Source of the DNA: Bacteroidales bacterium M2
GTDB lineage: Bacteria; Bacteroidota; Bacteroidia; Bacteroidales; Muribaculaceae
Direction of reading: 5' to 3'
Length of the DNA: 35,898 bases
Assembly: GCA_001689415.1 (NCBI GenBank)
Contig: LUJM01000044.1
Span: forward strand, 1 to 35,898
The translations under genes were made by a program, and so were the position numbers. The notes under the pieces were generated by a model, which was not told where the DNA came from, searched no databases, and saw only the letters and a program-made list of their open reading frames with translations. Shown here one piece after another: positions 1 to 7,304 of the stretch (the first letter of the stretch is position 1; each line of letters starts with the position of its first letter).

Positions 1-108
1 TATCATCCGCACACGGGCGAACCAATCCAAACCCGGACAACCCTTGTCACAATCAAGGGTCAACAATACTTCATCAACAAACTTGTCTATAAATCCCAAC
101 ATCCATGA
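1..108 (+). CDS. 3' end of an upstream gene (partial)
   Basis: Frame 1 is open from the window edge to a TGA at 106-108 and encodes 35 residues, ending in INKLVYKSQHP. The stop overlaps the ATG of the next gene in an ATGA arrangement, the same junction used by many genes downstream. This supports a real translated gene in the same operon. The fragment is too short for me to assign a family. Confidence 0.6.
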   Translation, partial: YHPHTGEPIQTRTTLVTIKGQQYFINKLVYKSQHP

Positions 109-689
109 AAATCTATATCAGCGGAAAAATAACGGGGTTGCCGTTGTCCGAAGCCCGACAACGGTTTGATGATGCCGCCGTGTTCCTTGCCGAAATCGGC
201 TTTGACCCGGTGAATCCCCTGAATAACGGGCTTGAATCATCAGCGACATGGCAAGAACACATGGTTGCCGACATTCGCTTGCTTCTTGATTGCGATGCAA
301 TCTTTATGATGGACGGGTGGATGGATAGCCGGGGCGCGTCGATTGAATATGACCTTGCCAACCGCCTGAATATGGACGTGTGGTTTGAATCGAATATTCG
401 CCGGGAAAATCAGGCGGTTTTGCGCATTCAAAACGCAATCCATGAGGTCACGGGCTTGCGCTTCAATCAGTACACGACCAAATGCCGGAAGCGTGACCAC
501 TTTTATGCACGGATGCTTTTCGTGTATCATTGCCGCCGCCTGAAAATGACCTTGACGCAGATTGCAAAGCACGTCCGCCGCGACCATTCTTCAATGCTTC
601 ACTTCTTGCGGAAATATGATGATGATTTCAACTACAATCCGCAATTCCGTGAACTTGCCGAAAAGGTAAATAAATTGCTGAACGTATGA
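105..689 (+). CDS. DUF4406 domain fused to a DnaA domain IV-like DNA-binding domain
   Basis: 194 aa. Residues 1 to about 95 look like DUF4406, a nucleoside 2-deoxyribosyltransferase-like fold: the start MKIYISGKITG, then CDAIFMMDGWMDSRGASIEYDLA, the pattern of this family's nucleotide-binding and acidic positions. Residues about 110-185 look like DnaA domain IV: an ARMLFVYHCRRL helix, TLTQIAKHV, and RRDHSSMLH, which matches the DnaA signature GGRDHSTVLHA. There is no AAA+ domain. I infer a protein that binds DnaA-box-like sites, perhaps at a phage origin or to act on host initiation, coupled to a nucleotide-binding or nucleotide-processing domain. The start overlaps the previous stop and the stop overlaps the next start (686), so it is translationally coupled on both sides. 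The domain calls come from motifs; the role is inference. Confidence 0.75.
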   Translation: MKIYISGKITGLPLSEARQRFDDAAVFLAEIGFDPVNPLNNGLESSATWQEHMVADIRLLLDCDAIFMMDGWMDSRGASIEYDLANRLNMDVWFESNIRRENQAVLRIQNAIHEVTGLRFNQYTTKCRKRDHFYARMLFVYHCRRLKMTLTQIAKHVRRDHSSMLHFLRKYDDDFNYNPQFRELAEKVNKLLNV

Positions 690-2284
690 AATTATTATAT
701 ATCGACTTATTTTGCGGCGCGGGTGGCACTTCAACGGGTGTTAACCTTGCGCGGGTCAACGGTCAGGAATGCGCCCGTGTTATCGCTTGCGTCAACCATG
801 ACGCAAAGGCGATTGCATCCCACGCAAGCAACCATCCCGACGCGATGCACTTCACCGAGGACATCCGCACGTTGGAATTGACACCCCTTGTCGAACACCT
901 GAAAAAGTGCCGGACAATGAACCCGGATGCCTTTGTGGTGTTGTGGGCATCCCTTGAATGCACTAATTTCAGCAAGGCGAAAGGCGGTCAGCCCCGCGAC
1001 GCGGATTCCCGCACCCTTGCCGAACACTTGTTCTGTTATATCGAAGCAATCGACCCCGATTATATCCAAATTGAAAACGTCGAAGAATTTATGTCGTGGG
1101 GTGATGTCGATGAAAACGGGAAACCGATTTCGATGGACAAGGGCAAGGCATATTGCCGTTGGATTCGCAACGTCAAAAAATACGGTTACGATTTCGCCCA
1201 CCGCATCTTGAATGCCGCCGACTTCGGGGCATACACAAGCCGCAAGCGGTTCTTCGGCATATTCGCAAAGAAAGGCTTGCCGATAACCTTTCCCGAACCG
1301 ACACACGCAAAGAATCCCGAACCGGGATTGTTCGGCAGCTTGCAAAGGTGGAAACCCGTTAAAGACGTGTTGGACTTTTCCGACGAGGGGCGGTCTATAT
1401 TCGGACGGGAAAAGCCTTTGTCCGAAAAGACCCTTGAACGCATATTCGCCGGATTGGTCAAATTCGTTGCCGGGGGCAAGGATAAATTCATGGTCAAGTA
1501 TAATTCCATGAATCAGGCTGGGCGGTATCAAGCCCCGTCGGTCGATGAACCTTGCCCGGTTGTTGCGACCCAAAACCGCCTTGCCGTCGCGCAAGTGTCG
1601 TTCTTATCAAAGCAATTCGGCGGGCATCCTGAAAGCAAGAATTGTTCGACCGATGAACCCGCCGGAACAATCACTTGTGTTGACCATCACGCCTTTGTCA
1701 CGGCGTTTTACGGTAACGGGAACAACCGTTCAATCGACGCGCCCGCCCCGACCCTGACAACAAAGGAAAAATTGGCGGTGGTCAATAGTGTTTTTCTTGA
1801 TATGCAATATGGGCACGGCACACCGACATCAGTCGAAACCGCCGCCGGAACTCTAACGGCGAACCCGAAACACAAACTTGTCACCGTTCAGCGCCCGTGG
1901 GTAATGAATAACAACTTCAACAATGTTGGACGTGATGTGAACGAGCCTTGCCCGGTCATAACGGCAAATCACAAATTCCATTACCTGATGAATCCCGAAT
2001 TTGGGCATTTCGCGATTCCTGTCTTGCCGGATGATTCGCCAATGACCGTGAAGATTAAGCAATTCATGGTGTTATTCGGCATCATCGACATAAAGATGCG
2101 AATGTTGAAAATCCCCGAATTAAAGTTGATTATGGGATTCCCGGAAGATTATGTTCTTGTGGGGAATCAGACCGAGCAAAAGAAGTTCATCGGCAATGCC
2201 GTTGAAGTCAACATGGCGCGTGTCTTGTGCGAATCGCTTTATAAATCTTTGACCCCATTGTGCGTCACAAAAGTAGCAATTTAA
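686..2284 (+). CDS. C5-cytosine DNA methyltransferase
   Basis: 532 aa. Motif I is DLFCGAGGTSTG (residues 7-18), motif IV is ASLECTNFSKA with the catalytic Cys at about 92, motif VI is ENVEEF (130-135), motif VIII is TSRKRFF (184-190), and a C-terminal GNAVEVNMARVL matches motif X. It should transfer a methyl group from AdoMet to C5 of cytosine, protecting phage DNA from restriction. Motif IV has Glu where most family members have Pro before the Cys; I recall the same ECTNFSKAKGG in other gut Bacteroidales phages, so this is probably a lineage variant, not damage. Between motif VIII and motif X lie about five degenerate repeats of the form D-E-P-x-P-T-L/V-T/A-T (residues about 285-440) where a target-recognition domain is expected. 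Its start overlaps the previous stop by 4 nt. Target sequence cannot be read from the protein. Confidence 0.93.
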   Translation: MKLLYIDLFCGAGGTSTGVNLARVNGQECARVIACVNHDAKAIASHASNHPDAMHFTEDIRTLELTPLVEHLKKCRTMNPDAFVVLWASLECTNFSKAKGGQPRDADSRTLAEHLFCYIEAIDPDYIQIENVEEFMSWGDVDENGKPISMDKGKAYCRWIRNVKKYGYDFAHRILNAADFGAYTSRKRFFGIFAKKGLPITFPEPTHAKNPEPGLFGSLQRWKPVKDVLDFSDEGRSIFGREKPLSEKTLERIFAGLVKFVAGGKDKFMVKYNSMNQAGRYQAPSVDEPCPVVATQNRLAVAQVSFLSKQFGGHPESKNCSTDEPAGTITCVDHHAFVTAFYGNGNNRSIDAPAPTLTTKEKLAVVNSVFLDMQYGHGTPTSVETAAGTLTANPKHKLVTVQRPWVMNNNFNNVGRDVNEPCPVITANHKFHYLMNPEFGHFAIPVLPDDSPMTVKIKQFMVLFGIIDIKMRMLKIPELKLIMGFPEDYVLVGNQTEQKKFIGNAVEVNMARVLCESLYKSLTPLCVTKVAI

Positions 2285-2292
2285 CTAACTCC

Positions 2293-2307
2293 GTCTTACT
2301 ATAAGAC
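2293..2307. promoter_or_regulatory. operator-like palindrome, copy 1
   Basis: GTCTTA-CTA-TAAGAC has perfect 6-bp arms around a 3-nt centre. It lies in the 39-nt gap between the methyltransferase and the exonuclease, 16 nt before the exonuclease ATG. It is one of seven copies of the same near-palindrome, all found between genes. No good TAnnTTTG box follows this copy, so it may act by binding alone or mark an unusual promoter. Confidence 0.6.
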
Positions 2308-2323
2308 ATAAAATTAAATAACA

Positions 2324-2911
2324 ATGTCCAAATTATTCTTTTACGACCTTGAAACGACGGGAACAAACCCCGGTCGCCACGGCATTCACCAAATCAGCGG
2401 TGAAATCGTGATTGACGGCAAGAGCGTTGAAACATTCGATTTCAAGGTTCAGCCCAACCCAAAGGCACAAATCGAGGATGCCGCCCTTGCCGTCGGCGGC
2501 GTGACCCGTGAACAAATCATGGCTTATCCCCCGATGGGTCAGGTTTACACGCAGCTTGTCACCCTGCTTGCAAAGTATGTGAACAAGTATGACAAGACCG
2601 ACAAATTCCACCTTGTCGGCTACAACAACCGGGGATTCGATGATAACTTCTTTCGTGGATTCTTCTTGCAGAACGGCGACAATTACTTTGGGTCGTGGTT
2701 TTGGGCGGATTCCATCGACGTGCTTGTGCTTGCATCGACATTCCTTGCAGACCGCCGCGCCGAATTGCCCAACTTCAAACTTGCGACCGTCGCCGACTTC
2801 TTGGGTATCGACACGACCGCCGGAAAACTTCACGATGCGTCCTTTGACATCTATGTGACAAAGGCGGTGTTCGACTTCATCATGTCTAAATTCATAAGTC
2901 GCGGGGCATGA
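2324..2911 (+). CDS. DnaQ-like 3'-5' exonuclease (DEDDh type)
   Basis: 195 aa. ExoI motif is FYDLETTGTNP at residues 5-15 with the metal-binding D-x-E. ExoII lies in LVGYNNRGFDDNFF, and ExoIII is HDASFDIYVT, matching H-x(4)-D. This is the full catalytic set of the DEDDh proofreading exonuclease fold with nothing else attached. It probably trims 3' ends in phage replication or recombination, or degrades host nucleic acid. It follows a 39-nt gap that carries an operator-like palindrome. Its stop overlaps the next ATG at 2908. Confidence 0.88.
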   Translation: MSKLFFYDLETTGTNPGRHGIHQISGEIVIDGKSVETFDFKVQPNPKAQIEDAALAVGGVTREQIMAYPPMGQVYTQLVTLLAKYVNKYDKTDKFHLVGYNNRGFDDNFFRGFFLQNGDNYFGSWFWADSIDVLVLASTFLADRRAELPNFKLATVADFLGIDTTAGKLHDASFDIYVTKAVFDFIMSKFISRGA

Positions 2912-3180
2912 TGGACAACGAAGCATATAACGCAATTTGCAACATCCTGAATCACGAATTGCGAGAACAAGACCATGCGGTGCTTGCGGAGCGCATCAGG
3001 ATTGCAACCGCCGTGTTGCCCGCCGTTTATGCCCGGTGGTGTGACACCCCGGATGTCGTGAAAATGGATGATGGAAGCCAAATCCGCCGACATTCCTTTG
3101 CGAAAATCGCCCTTGACATCGCGGATGAACTTCTTATCGAAGCAGTCGCACGAACCAACAAGAATGCGAACCACCGATGA
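2908..3180 (+). CDS. hypothetical protein, 90 aa
   Basis: An acidic-to-neutral, mostly helical-looking protein (MMDNEAYNAICNILNHELRE...), with no catalytic motif I recognise. Real-gene evidence is the ATGA overlap at both ends, with the exonuclease upstream and the adenine methyltransferase downstream. The middle (VKMDDGSQIRRHSFAKIALDIADELLIEA) resembles small conserved proteins of gut phages, but I cannot name a family. Confidence 0.75.
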   Translation: MMDNEAYNAICNILNHELREQDHAVLAERIRIATAVLPAVYARWCDTPDVVKMDDGSQIRRHSFAKIALDIADELLIEAVARTNKNANHR

Positions 3181-3831
3181 ACGAGATTGAAACATTCGGA
3201 ACAATAAGCCTTGTCAATGCTGATTGCCTTGAAGTCATGGCGACGTTGCCGGACAATGCCTTTGACCTTGCAATCGTTGACCCGCCTTATGGAATCGGCA
3301 TTGACGGGCAAAAGGCTTGCATTTGCAAGAACCCGAAGCACAACCGAAAGCATCACGAAACAAAGGGATGGGATAAATTACCCCCCCCCAATTTATTTTA
3401 CTGAATTACAGCGTGTTAGTAAAAATCAAATCATTTGGGGCGCAAATTACTTTGTTCCGATGCTTGACAAAGGCACAAAAGGTTGGATTGTGTGGTTCAA
3501 GGGTCAAACCGGGCTTACAATGTCGGATTGTGAATTGGCTTATTCATCATTCGATTGCCCGACCCGCCTTGTCACAATCAACCGATGTGAACTTGCACGA
3601 CAAAACACAATCCACCCGACCGAAAAGCCAAAATCGCTTTATGGGTGGTTGCTCAACAATTACGCAAAGCCGGGCGATAAGATTCTTGACACGCACTTGG
3701 GGTCGGGGTCGATATGCCTTGCAGCGCATGACCTGAACTTTGAAATGCTGGGAATCGAACTTGATGCCGGGTATTATCAAGCCGCGAAACAGCGTCTTTT
3801 GTATCACCAACAACAATTAAAACTTTTCTAA
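3177..3831 (+). CDS. N6-adenine DNA methyltransferase, reading frame broken at a C9 tract
   Basis: The first part (3177-3404) carries NADCLEVMATLPDNAFDLAIVDPPYGIG, with the catalytic DPPY. The second part, in the +1 frame to 3831, carries the AdoMet-binding LDTHLGSGSICLAAHDL and IHPTEKP. DPPY before the AdoMet motif is the beta-class order. The frames meet at nine C residues (3381-3389). With eight (or eleven) C the two parts join as WDKLPPP-IYFTELQRVSKN and give an ordinary-sized enzyme of 217 aa. As written, the product ends at 3404 after 75 aa without an AdoMet site. The change is a phase-variable slip, a real mutation or a homopolymer read error. The start overlaps the previous stop (ATGA). 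Confidence 0.85.
3381..3389. repeat. C9 homopolymer tract inside the adenine methyltransferase gene
   Basis: Nine consecutive C lie exactly where the methyltransferase frame switches. I noticed no comparable C or G run elsewhere in the window. Homopolymers of this length are known slippage sites for on/off switching of genes. Confidence 0.9.
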
Positions 3832-4413
3832 ATGAAAAATCTTAATGAACTGACCGAAGCCGTCCACGCCAATGCCTTGAAGCACGGATGGTGGGAAAAC
3901 AAGCCAAGCACCGAACATTGCTTGATGCTTGTTGTCACCGAGATTGCGGAAATGGTCGAAGCAGACCGAAAAGGTAACGTCGCGGTTATTAACCACATCC
4001 GCAAGCAACGCAACCTTGCCGCCGCGCAAAAACGCCGCTTGACTGATGATGTCGATTCCGCCCCCGACTTCATCGCGGCATTCGATGAAATGGTGAAAAA
4101 CACCGTCGAGGATGAAATGGCGGATGTCGTGATTCGGCTTCTTGACCTTGCGGGGTCATTCGGTCTTGACTTCGACAAGCTGACCCCCAACAAGTACCAC
4201 CGCGCATTCGACCGATTCAGTTTCACCGAAAACGCCTTTGCCCTGACCAAAGGGTTGTGCCGCGAAAGCATCAATATTTTCAAGCGCATTCAATTCGGCA
4301 TCCATTACATGACCTTGTGGGCGGAAAGTCAGGGTGTAAACCTTGATTGGCACGTTGAAGCCAAGATGCGCTTCAATGCGACCCGCCCGATGAAGCACGG
4401 CAAAGCATATTGA
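3832..4413 (+). CDS. MazG-like nucleotide pyrophosphohydrolase
   Basis: 193 aa, starting directly after the methyltransferase stop. It has the all-alpha NTP pyrophosphohydrolase pattern: VVTEIAEMVEADRKGN (the E-x-x-E helix, residues about 31-46) and VEDEMADVVIRLLDLAG (the E-x-x-D helix, about 91-107). A longer-than-usual insert rich in basic residues separates the two helices. Such phage enzymes hydrolyse (d)NTPs or, as proposed for some MazG proteins, ppGpp, adjusting nucleotide pools in infection. The C-terminal 80 residues (FDRFSFTENAFALTKGLCRE...) lie outside the core. Substrate is unknown. Confidence 0.8.
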   Translation: MKNLNELTEAVHANALKHGWWENKPSTEHCLMLVVTEIAEMVEADRKGNVAVINHIRKQRNLAAAQKRRLTDDVDSAPDFIAAFDEMVKNTVEDEMADVVIRLLDLAGSFGLDFDKLTPNKYHRAFDRFSFTENAFALTKGLCRESINIFKRIQFGIHYMTLWAESQGVNLDWHVEAKMRFNATRPMKHGKAY

Positions 4414-4448
4414 TTGCAAGTGTTATCCAAAAGCAATGCAAATGCACT

Positions 4449-4640
4449 ATGGCGCGAATGAAATATCTTGTCACCACAACCGACCCGCTGACCGGGGAGA
4501 AGTCGGCGTTTTACACCGATTGGTTTCAAGCCGACAATCACTTCAACCCGGATGTCGGAATGGTTGTGTTTGACTTAACGCATCATCTTGTCACATTCGA
4601 TGGCGAAACGTGGCAAGACATAGAAATCGACCATCTTTAA
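4449..4640 (+). CDS. hypothetical protein, 63 aa
   Basis: MARMKYLVTTTDPLTGEKSA..., ending TFDGETWQDIEIDHL; a compact acidic protein that looks like a small beta-rich fold. The frame is open from a TTG at 4410, but the ATG at 4449 (or 4458) gives a more natural start and avoids overlap with MazG. It stops 18 nt before SSB. Function not recognised. Confidence 0.65.
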   Translation: MARMKYLVTTTDPLTGEKSAFYTDWFQADNHFNPDVGMVVFDLTHHLVTFDGETWQDIEIDHL

Positions 4641-4658
4641 CTAATAAACCAAAGAATC

Positions 4659-5033
4659 ATGTTAAAAATTGAAGTAATCGGCAACATCGGCAATGATGCC
4701 GATGTCAAAAACATCAACGGCAACCAATGTGTGTCGTTCAACGTCGCACATTCGGAGCGTCGCAACAATCAGGAAACGACAACATGGGTGTCCGTCCTGA
4801 TGCACGGCGACGGCGGCAACCTTACCCAATATCTGAAAAAGGGCGCAAAAGTGTTTGTTCGTGGCAACCTTTCGGCAAAGCCTTATCAGGATAAGAACGG
4901 GCAATGGTGTGTCGGCATCAACGTGTCGGCAAGTGAAGTGCAGCTTTGCGGGCTGAAAAATGAAAACAACCCCCAATCGGGAATAAATGACCCATTCGGC
5001 GGTCAGCCCGGCGGATATAATGCCCCATGTTGA
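4659..5033 (+). CDS. ssb: single-stranded DNA-binding protein
   Basis: 124 aa, with an OB fold covering residues 1 to about 102: MLKIEVIGNIGNDADVK, VSFNVAHSERR, TTWVSVLMHG, LKKGAKVFVRGNLSAKPY and GINVSASEVQL follow the strand order of bacterial SSB. It should coat ssDNA in phage replication. The tail is short, Gly/Pro-rich and ends GGYNAPC, without the acidic DDDIPF-type tip that bacterial SSBs use to recruit partner proteins. It is followed at once by the resolvase, whose start overlaps its stop, so replication and junction processing are co-expressed. Confidence 0.93.
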   Translation: MLKIEVIGNIGNDADVKNINGNQCVSFNVAHSERRNNQETTTWVSVLMHGDGGNLTQYLKKGAKVFVRGNLSAKPYQDKNGQWCVGINVSASEVQLCGLKNENNPQSGINDPFGGQPGGYNAPC

Positions 5034-5554
5034 TGCGCACGAAATATGACATCATCGTGGGGATTGACCCGGACGTTGACAAAAGCGGTTATGCGGTTTT
5101 GAATTGCGGTGAACGTGCCGTGAAAACCATTGATGCGCTTGGATTCTTTCAACTTCAAGCGTATTTGACCGCACTTGCAGACCGGGCAAGACACAAAGAT
5201 GTTTCAATGGTCGTTGTCGTTGAAGCGTCTTGGGTTATTTCATCAAATTGGCACTTGGCACAAGGTGAACGAAAGCAGAAAGCCGCCGCAAAAGGTTATG
5301 ATGTCGGACGGAATCACCAAGTCGGAAAGCTGATTGTTGAAATGTGCAAGGTGAACGGCATCCCCGTTGTCGAACATATTCCCTTGCGCAAATGTTGGTC
5401 GGGCAAAGACCGTAAAATCACCCATGAAGAATTGATTCAGTTTTGCCCGGTTGACAAGAACCGCACCAATCAGGAAATGCGCGATGCCGCCTTGCTTGCG
5501 TGGTCATTCGCTGATTTCCCTATTCGCTTGAAGCCTTTGAAAAGCAAAGGTTGA
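5027..5554 (+). CDS. RuvC-like Holliday-junction resolvase (RNase H fold)
   Basis: 175 aa. The fold signature is IIVGIDPDVDKSGYAVL (first catalytic Asp, residue about 14), VVVVEASW (catalytic Glu, about 70) and NQEMRDAALLAW near the C-terminus (last acidic residues). Phages use such enzymes to resolve branched DNA before packaging. Either ATG 5027 or ATG 5033 could start it; 5033 would make a TGATG junction with SSB like the one at 7304. Terminase lies four genes downstream. Confidence 0.82.
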   Translation: MLMRTKYDIIVGIDPDVDKSGYAVLNCGERAVKTIDALGFFQLQAYLTALADRARHKDVSMVVVVEASWVISSNWHLAQGERKQKAAAKGYDVGRNHQVGKLIVEMCKVNGIPVVEHIPLRKCWSGKDRKITHEELIQFCPVDKNRTNQEMRDAALLAWSFADFPIRLKPLKSKG

Positions 5555-5578
5555 ATAACTTCTTTACTACTTTTTTTA

Positions 5579-5616
5579 TTAAAGCGTGCATTATAGTGAT
5601 ACACGCTTTAATTTTG
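5579..5616 (+). promoter_or_regulatory. promoter with operator-like palindrome, copy 2
   Basis: Perfect 10-nt arms TTAAAGCGTG (5579-5588) and CACGCTTTAA (5602-5611) enclose the core ATTATAGTGATA. The Bacteroidetes -7 box TAATTTTG (5609-5616) overlaps the right arm, and no clear TTTG -33 box is seen. The ATG of the next gene is 34 nt downstream of the box. A T-rich stretch just upstream could also let the hairpin act as a terminator for the early operon. This looks like a regulated start of the packaging and structural operon. Confidence 0.7.
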
Positions 5617-5649
5617 CACCTACTTATTCACAATAAACCAATTCAGCAA

Positions 5650-6201
5650 ATGAAACCGATTGATTTTCCGCAGTCCACAAAGGTACTGCAAAAGCCGGAA
5701 GAAATGCTTGACACCGAATGCAAGCCGTTACCCGTTTGGAGCGACGGCAAAGAATGTGTTTCGTGTTGGCGACCCACGTTCAAAGAACGCTTGAACATTC
5801 TTGTTTCCGGCAAGGTGTGGTTGTCCGTTTGCGGTCGTACACAACCGCCCGTTTACATCACCGGGGAACATTTCTTTGTAAGACCCCCATTTTTTGCCCG
5901 TGTGCGCCTTTGGCTTGAAGAAACATGGGATAACACCAAAGAGATTGCAAACACGGTCAGAGCCGCCGCAAAACAGCGCGACAAGCGCATTCATTTTGTG
6001 TGTGGCTTCATCATTTCACTTGTTGTCGGCTTTTTCTTGCCGTTGCTTGGCTTATTCGCCGGATGTGTCGCCGGAGCGGTCAAGGAATGGTGGGATTCCA
6101 AAGGGCACGGCACGGTTGAATTGATGGACTTTGTGTTCACCGCATTTGGAGCGGTCGCCGCCCTGATGCCGTCTTTCATTCTTCATTCAATCGTGTGGTG
6201 A
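5650..6201 (+). CDS. phage membrane protein with a conserved Cys-containing N-terminal domain
   Basis: The frame is open from a TTG at 5551, but that part overlaps the promoter, so I use ATG 5650 (183 aa). Residues 1-70 (KVLQKPEEML..., KECVSCWRPTFKERLNIL, TQPPVYI) form a small soluble domain I know as a conserved unassigned phage protein. The C-terminal third has two or three hydrophobic segments (VCGFIISLVVGFFLPLLGLF; DFVFTAFGAVAALMPSFIL) separated by KEWWDSKGHG, resembling YfiM/DUF2279-like membrane proteins. The fusion of the two is notable. It is the first gene after the regulated promoter. A lysis or envelope role is possible but unproven. Confidence 0.75.
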   Translation: MKPIDFPQSTKVLQKPEEMLDTECKPLPVWSDGKECVSCWRPTFKERLNILVSGKVWLSVCGRTQPPVYITGEHFFVRPPFFARVRLWLEETWDNTKEIANTVRAAAKQRDKRIHFVCGFIISLVVGFFLPLLGLFAGCVAGAVKEWWDSKGHGTVELMDFVFTAFGAVAALMPSFILHSIVW

Positions 6202-6202
6202 T

Positions 6203-6751
6203 ATGGCAAAGACAAGCAAAGCCCGGATAACTGACCTTGTGGGCGACAATCGCAATTTCAACAAGGGTACGCAATACGGCGACCACCTGATGGATGAATC
6301 TTTGCGTCAATTCGGGTTGGGTCGCTCAATCCTTATTGACAAGAACAATCGCATCATCGCCGGAAACAAGACAACCGAAAAGGCGGGTGAACTTGGGTTT
6401 GAAGATGTTCTTGTCGTGGAAACGGACGGAAAGACCCTTGTTGCCGTGAAGCGCACCGACATTGACTTGGATTCAAGAGCCGGACGCGAACTTGCCCTTG
6501 CCGACAATGCGACATCGAAAGCAAACCTTGAATGGGATGAAGAAGCAATCGCGGAAGCTGCCGCCGCTTATGACTTTGACCCGGCGGATTGGGGTGTGCC
6601 CATAGATGATGATGCCGAGGGAGAGGGAGAAGAACCCGAAAAAAAGGAGATTTCCACGCGCCTGATTGTCGAATGCAAGGACGTAACCAAGTTATCAATG
6701 TTGTTTTCGGAACTGCAAGACCGGGGCTTTGAATGCGAGTTGAAAGAGTGA
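6203..6751 (+). CDS. ParB/sulfiredoxin-like domain protein
   Basis: 182 aa. GRSILIDKNNRIIAGNKTTEKAGELG (residues about 38-63) matches the ParB N-terminal nuclease/CTPase-like motif in which a G-N/H-x-R/T-x-x-x-A stretch follows the I-x-x-G turn. ELALADNATSKANLEWDEEA follows, as in many phage ParB-like proteins. The C-terminus is very acidic (DDDAEGEGEEPEKKE) and ends in a short alpha/beta piece. It is encoded one base after the membrane protein and just before terminase, where such proteins often sit in phages. Its biochemical activity is uncertain. Confidence 0.8.
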   Translation: MAKTSKARITDLVGDNRNFNKGTQYGDHLMDESLRQFGLGRSILIDKNNRIIAGNKTTEKAGELGFEDVLVVETDGKTLVAVKRTDIDLDSRAGRELALADNATSKANLEWDEEAIAEAAAAYDFDPADWGVPIDDDAEGEGEEPEKKEISTRLIVECKDVTKLSMLFSELQDRGFECELKE

Positions 6752-6794
6752 AAACCTGATGAATCTTACTTTTTTCAACTAAAAAAGAATCAAA

Positions 6795-7304
6795 ATGGCA
6801 AAGTATAGCAAAAAGATGGTTGCAAAGATTGTCGGGCTTTTGAAGTCGGACACTTACACCATTGCCGAAATTTGCCGTCAAGTCGGGATTTCAACGCAAA
6901 CTTATCACGAATGGGTCAACACCCGTGAAGATTTTGCCCTTGCCGTCGAGGAAGCCCGCGAAGAACTGATGCAATCAATGGTCATTGAAGCCAAGAAGTC
7001 ATTGCGGAAAAAGATTCAGGGTTACGACGTGACGGAAACAAAGGTTGTGACCGTTCCGAGCAATCAAAAGACCCAAGACGGCAAAGAAAAGCCGCGCATC
7101 AAGGAGCAAACGACCACCAAGAAGCACATTCAGCCGGACACCGCCGCGATTATTTTCATGCTTACCAACGGCGACCCGGAGCATTGGCGCAACCGTCAGT
7201 CAACCGAGGTGACGGGCAAGGACGGGCAAGACCTATTCGCCAAAAAGACCGATGAAGAATTGGCGGCGATGATTGAGGATTTACACCGAAAATTGGATTC
7301 CTGA
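6795..7304 (+). CDS. terS: terminase small subunit
   Basis: 169 aa. The N-terminal helix-turn-helix is AEICRQVGISTQTYHEWVNTREDF (residues about 24-47). A long charged central region and a C-terminus with PDTAAIIFMLTNGDPEHWRNRQS follow; the latter is typical of small terminases that precede TerL. It should recognise the packaging site and load the large subunit. The TerL start overlaps its stop in a TGATG junction. Confidence 0.88.
   Translation: MAKYSKKMVAKIVGLLKSDTYTIAEICRQVGISTQTYHEWVNTREDFALAVEEAREELMQSMVIEAKKSLRKKIQGYDVTETKVVTVPSNQKTQDGKEKPRIKEQTTTKKHIQPDTAAIIFMLTNGDPEHWRNRQSTEVTGKDGQDLFAKKTDEELAAMIEDLHRKLDS

Noticed and set aside
731..1594. 287-aa frame on the minus strand
   Set aside because: It lies wholly antisense to the C5 methyltransferase, whose motifs are intact; the frame is a by-product of that gene's codon use.
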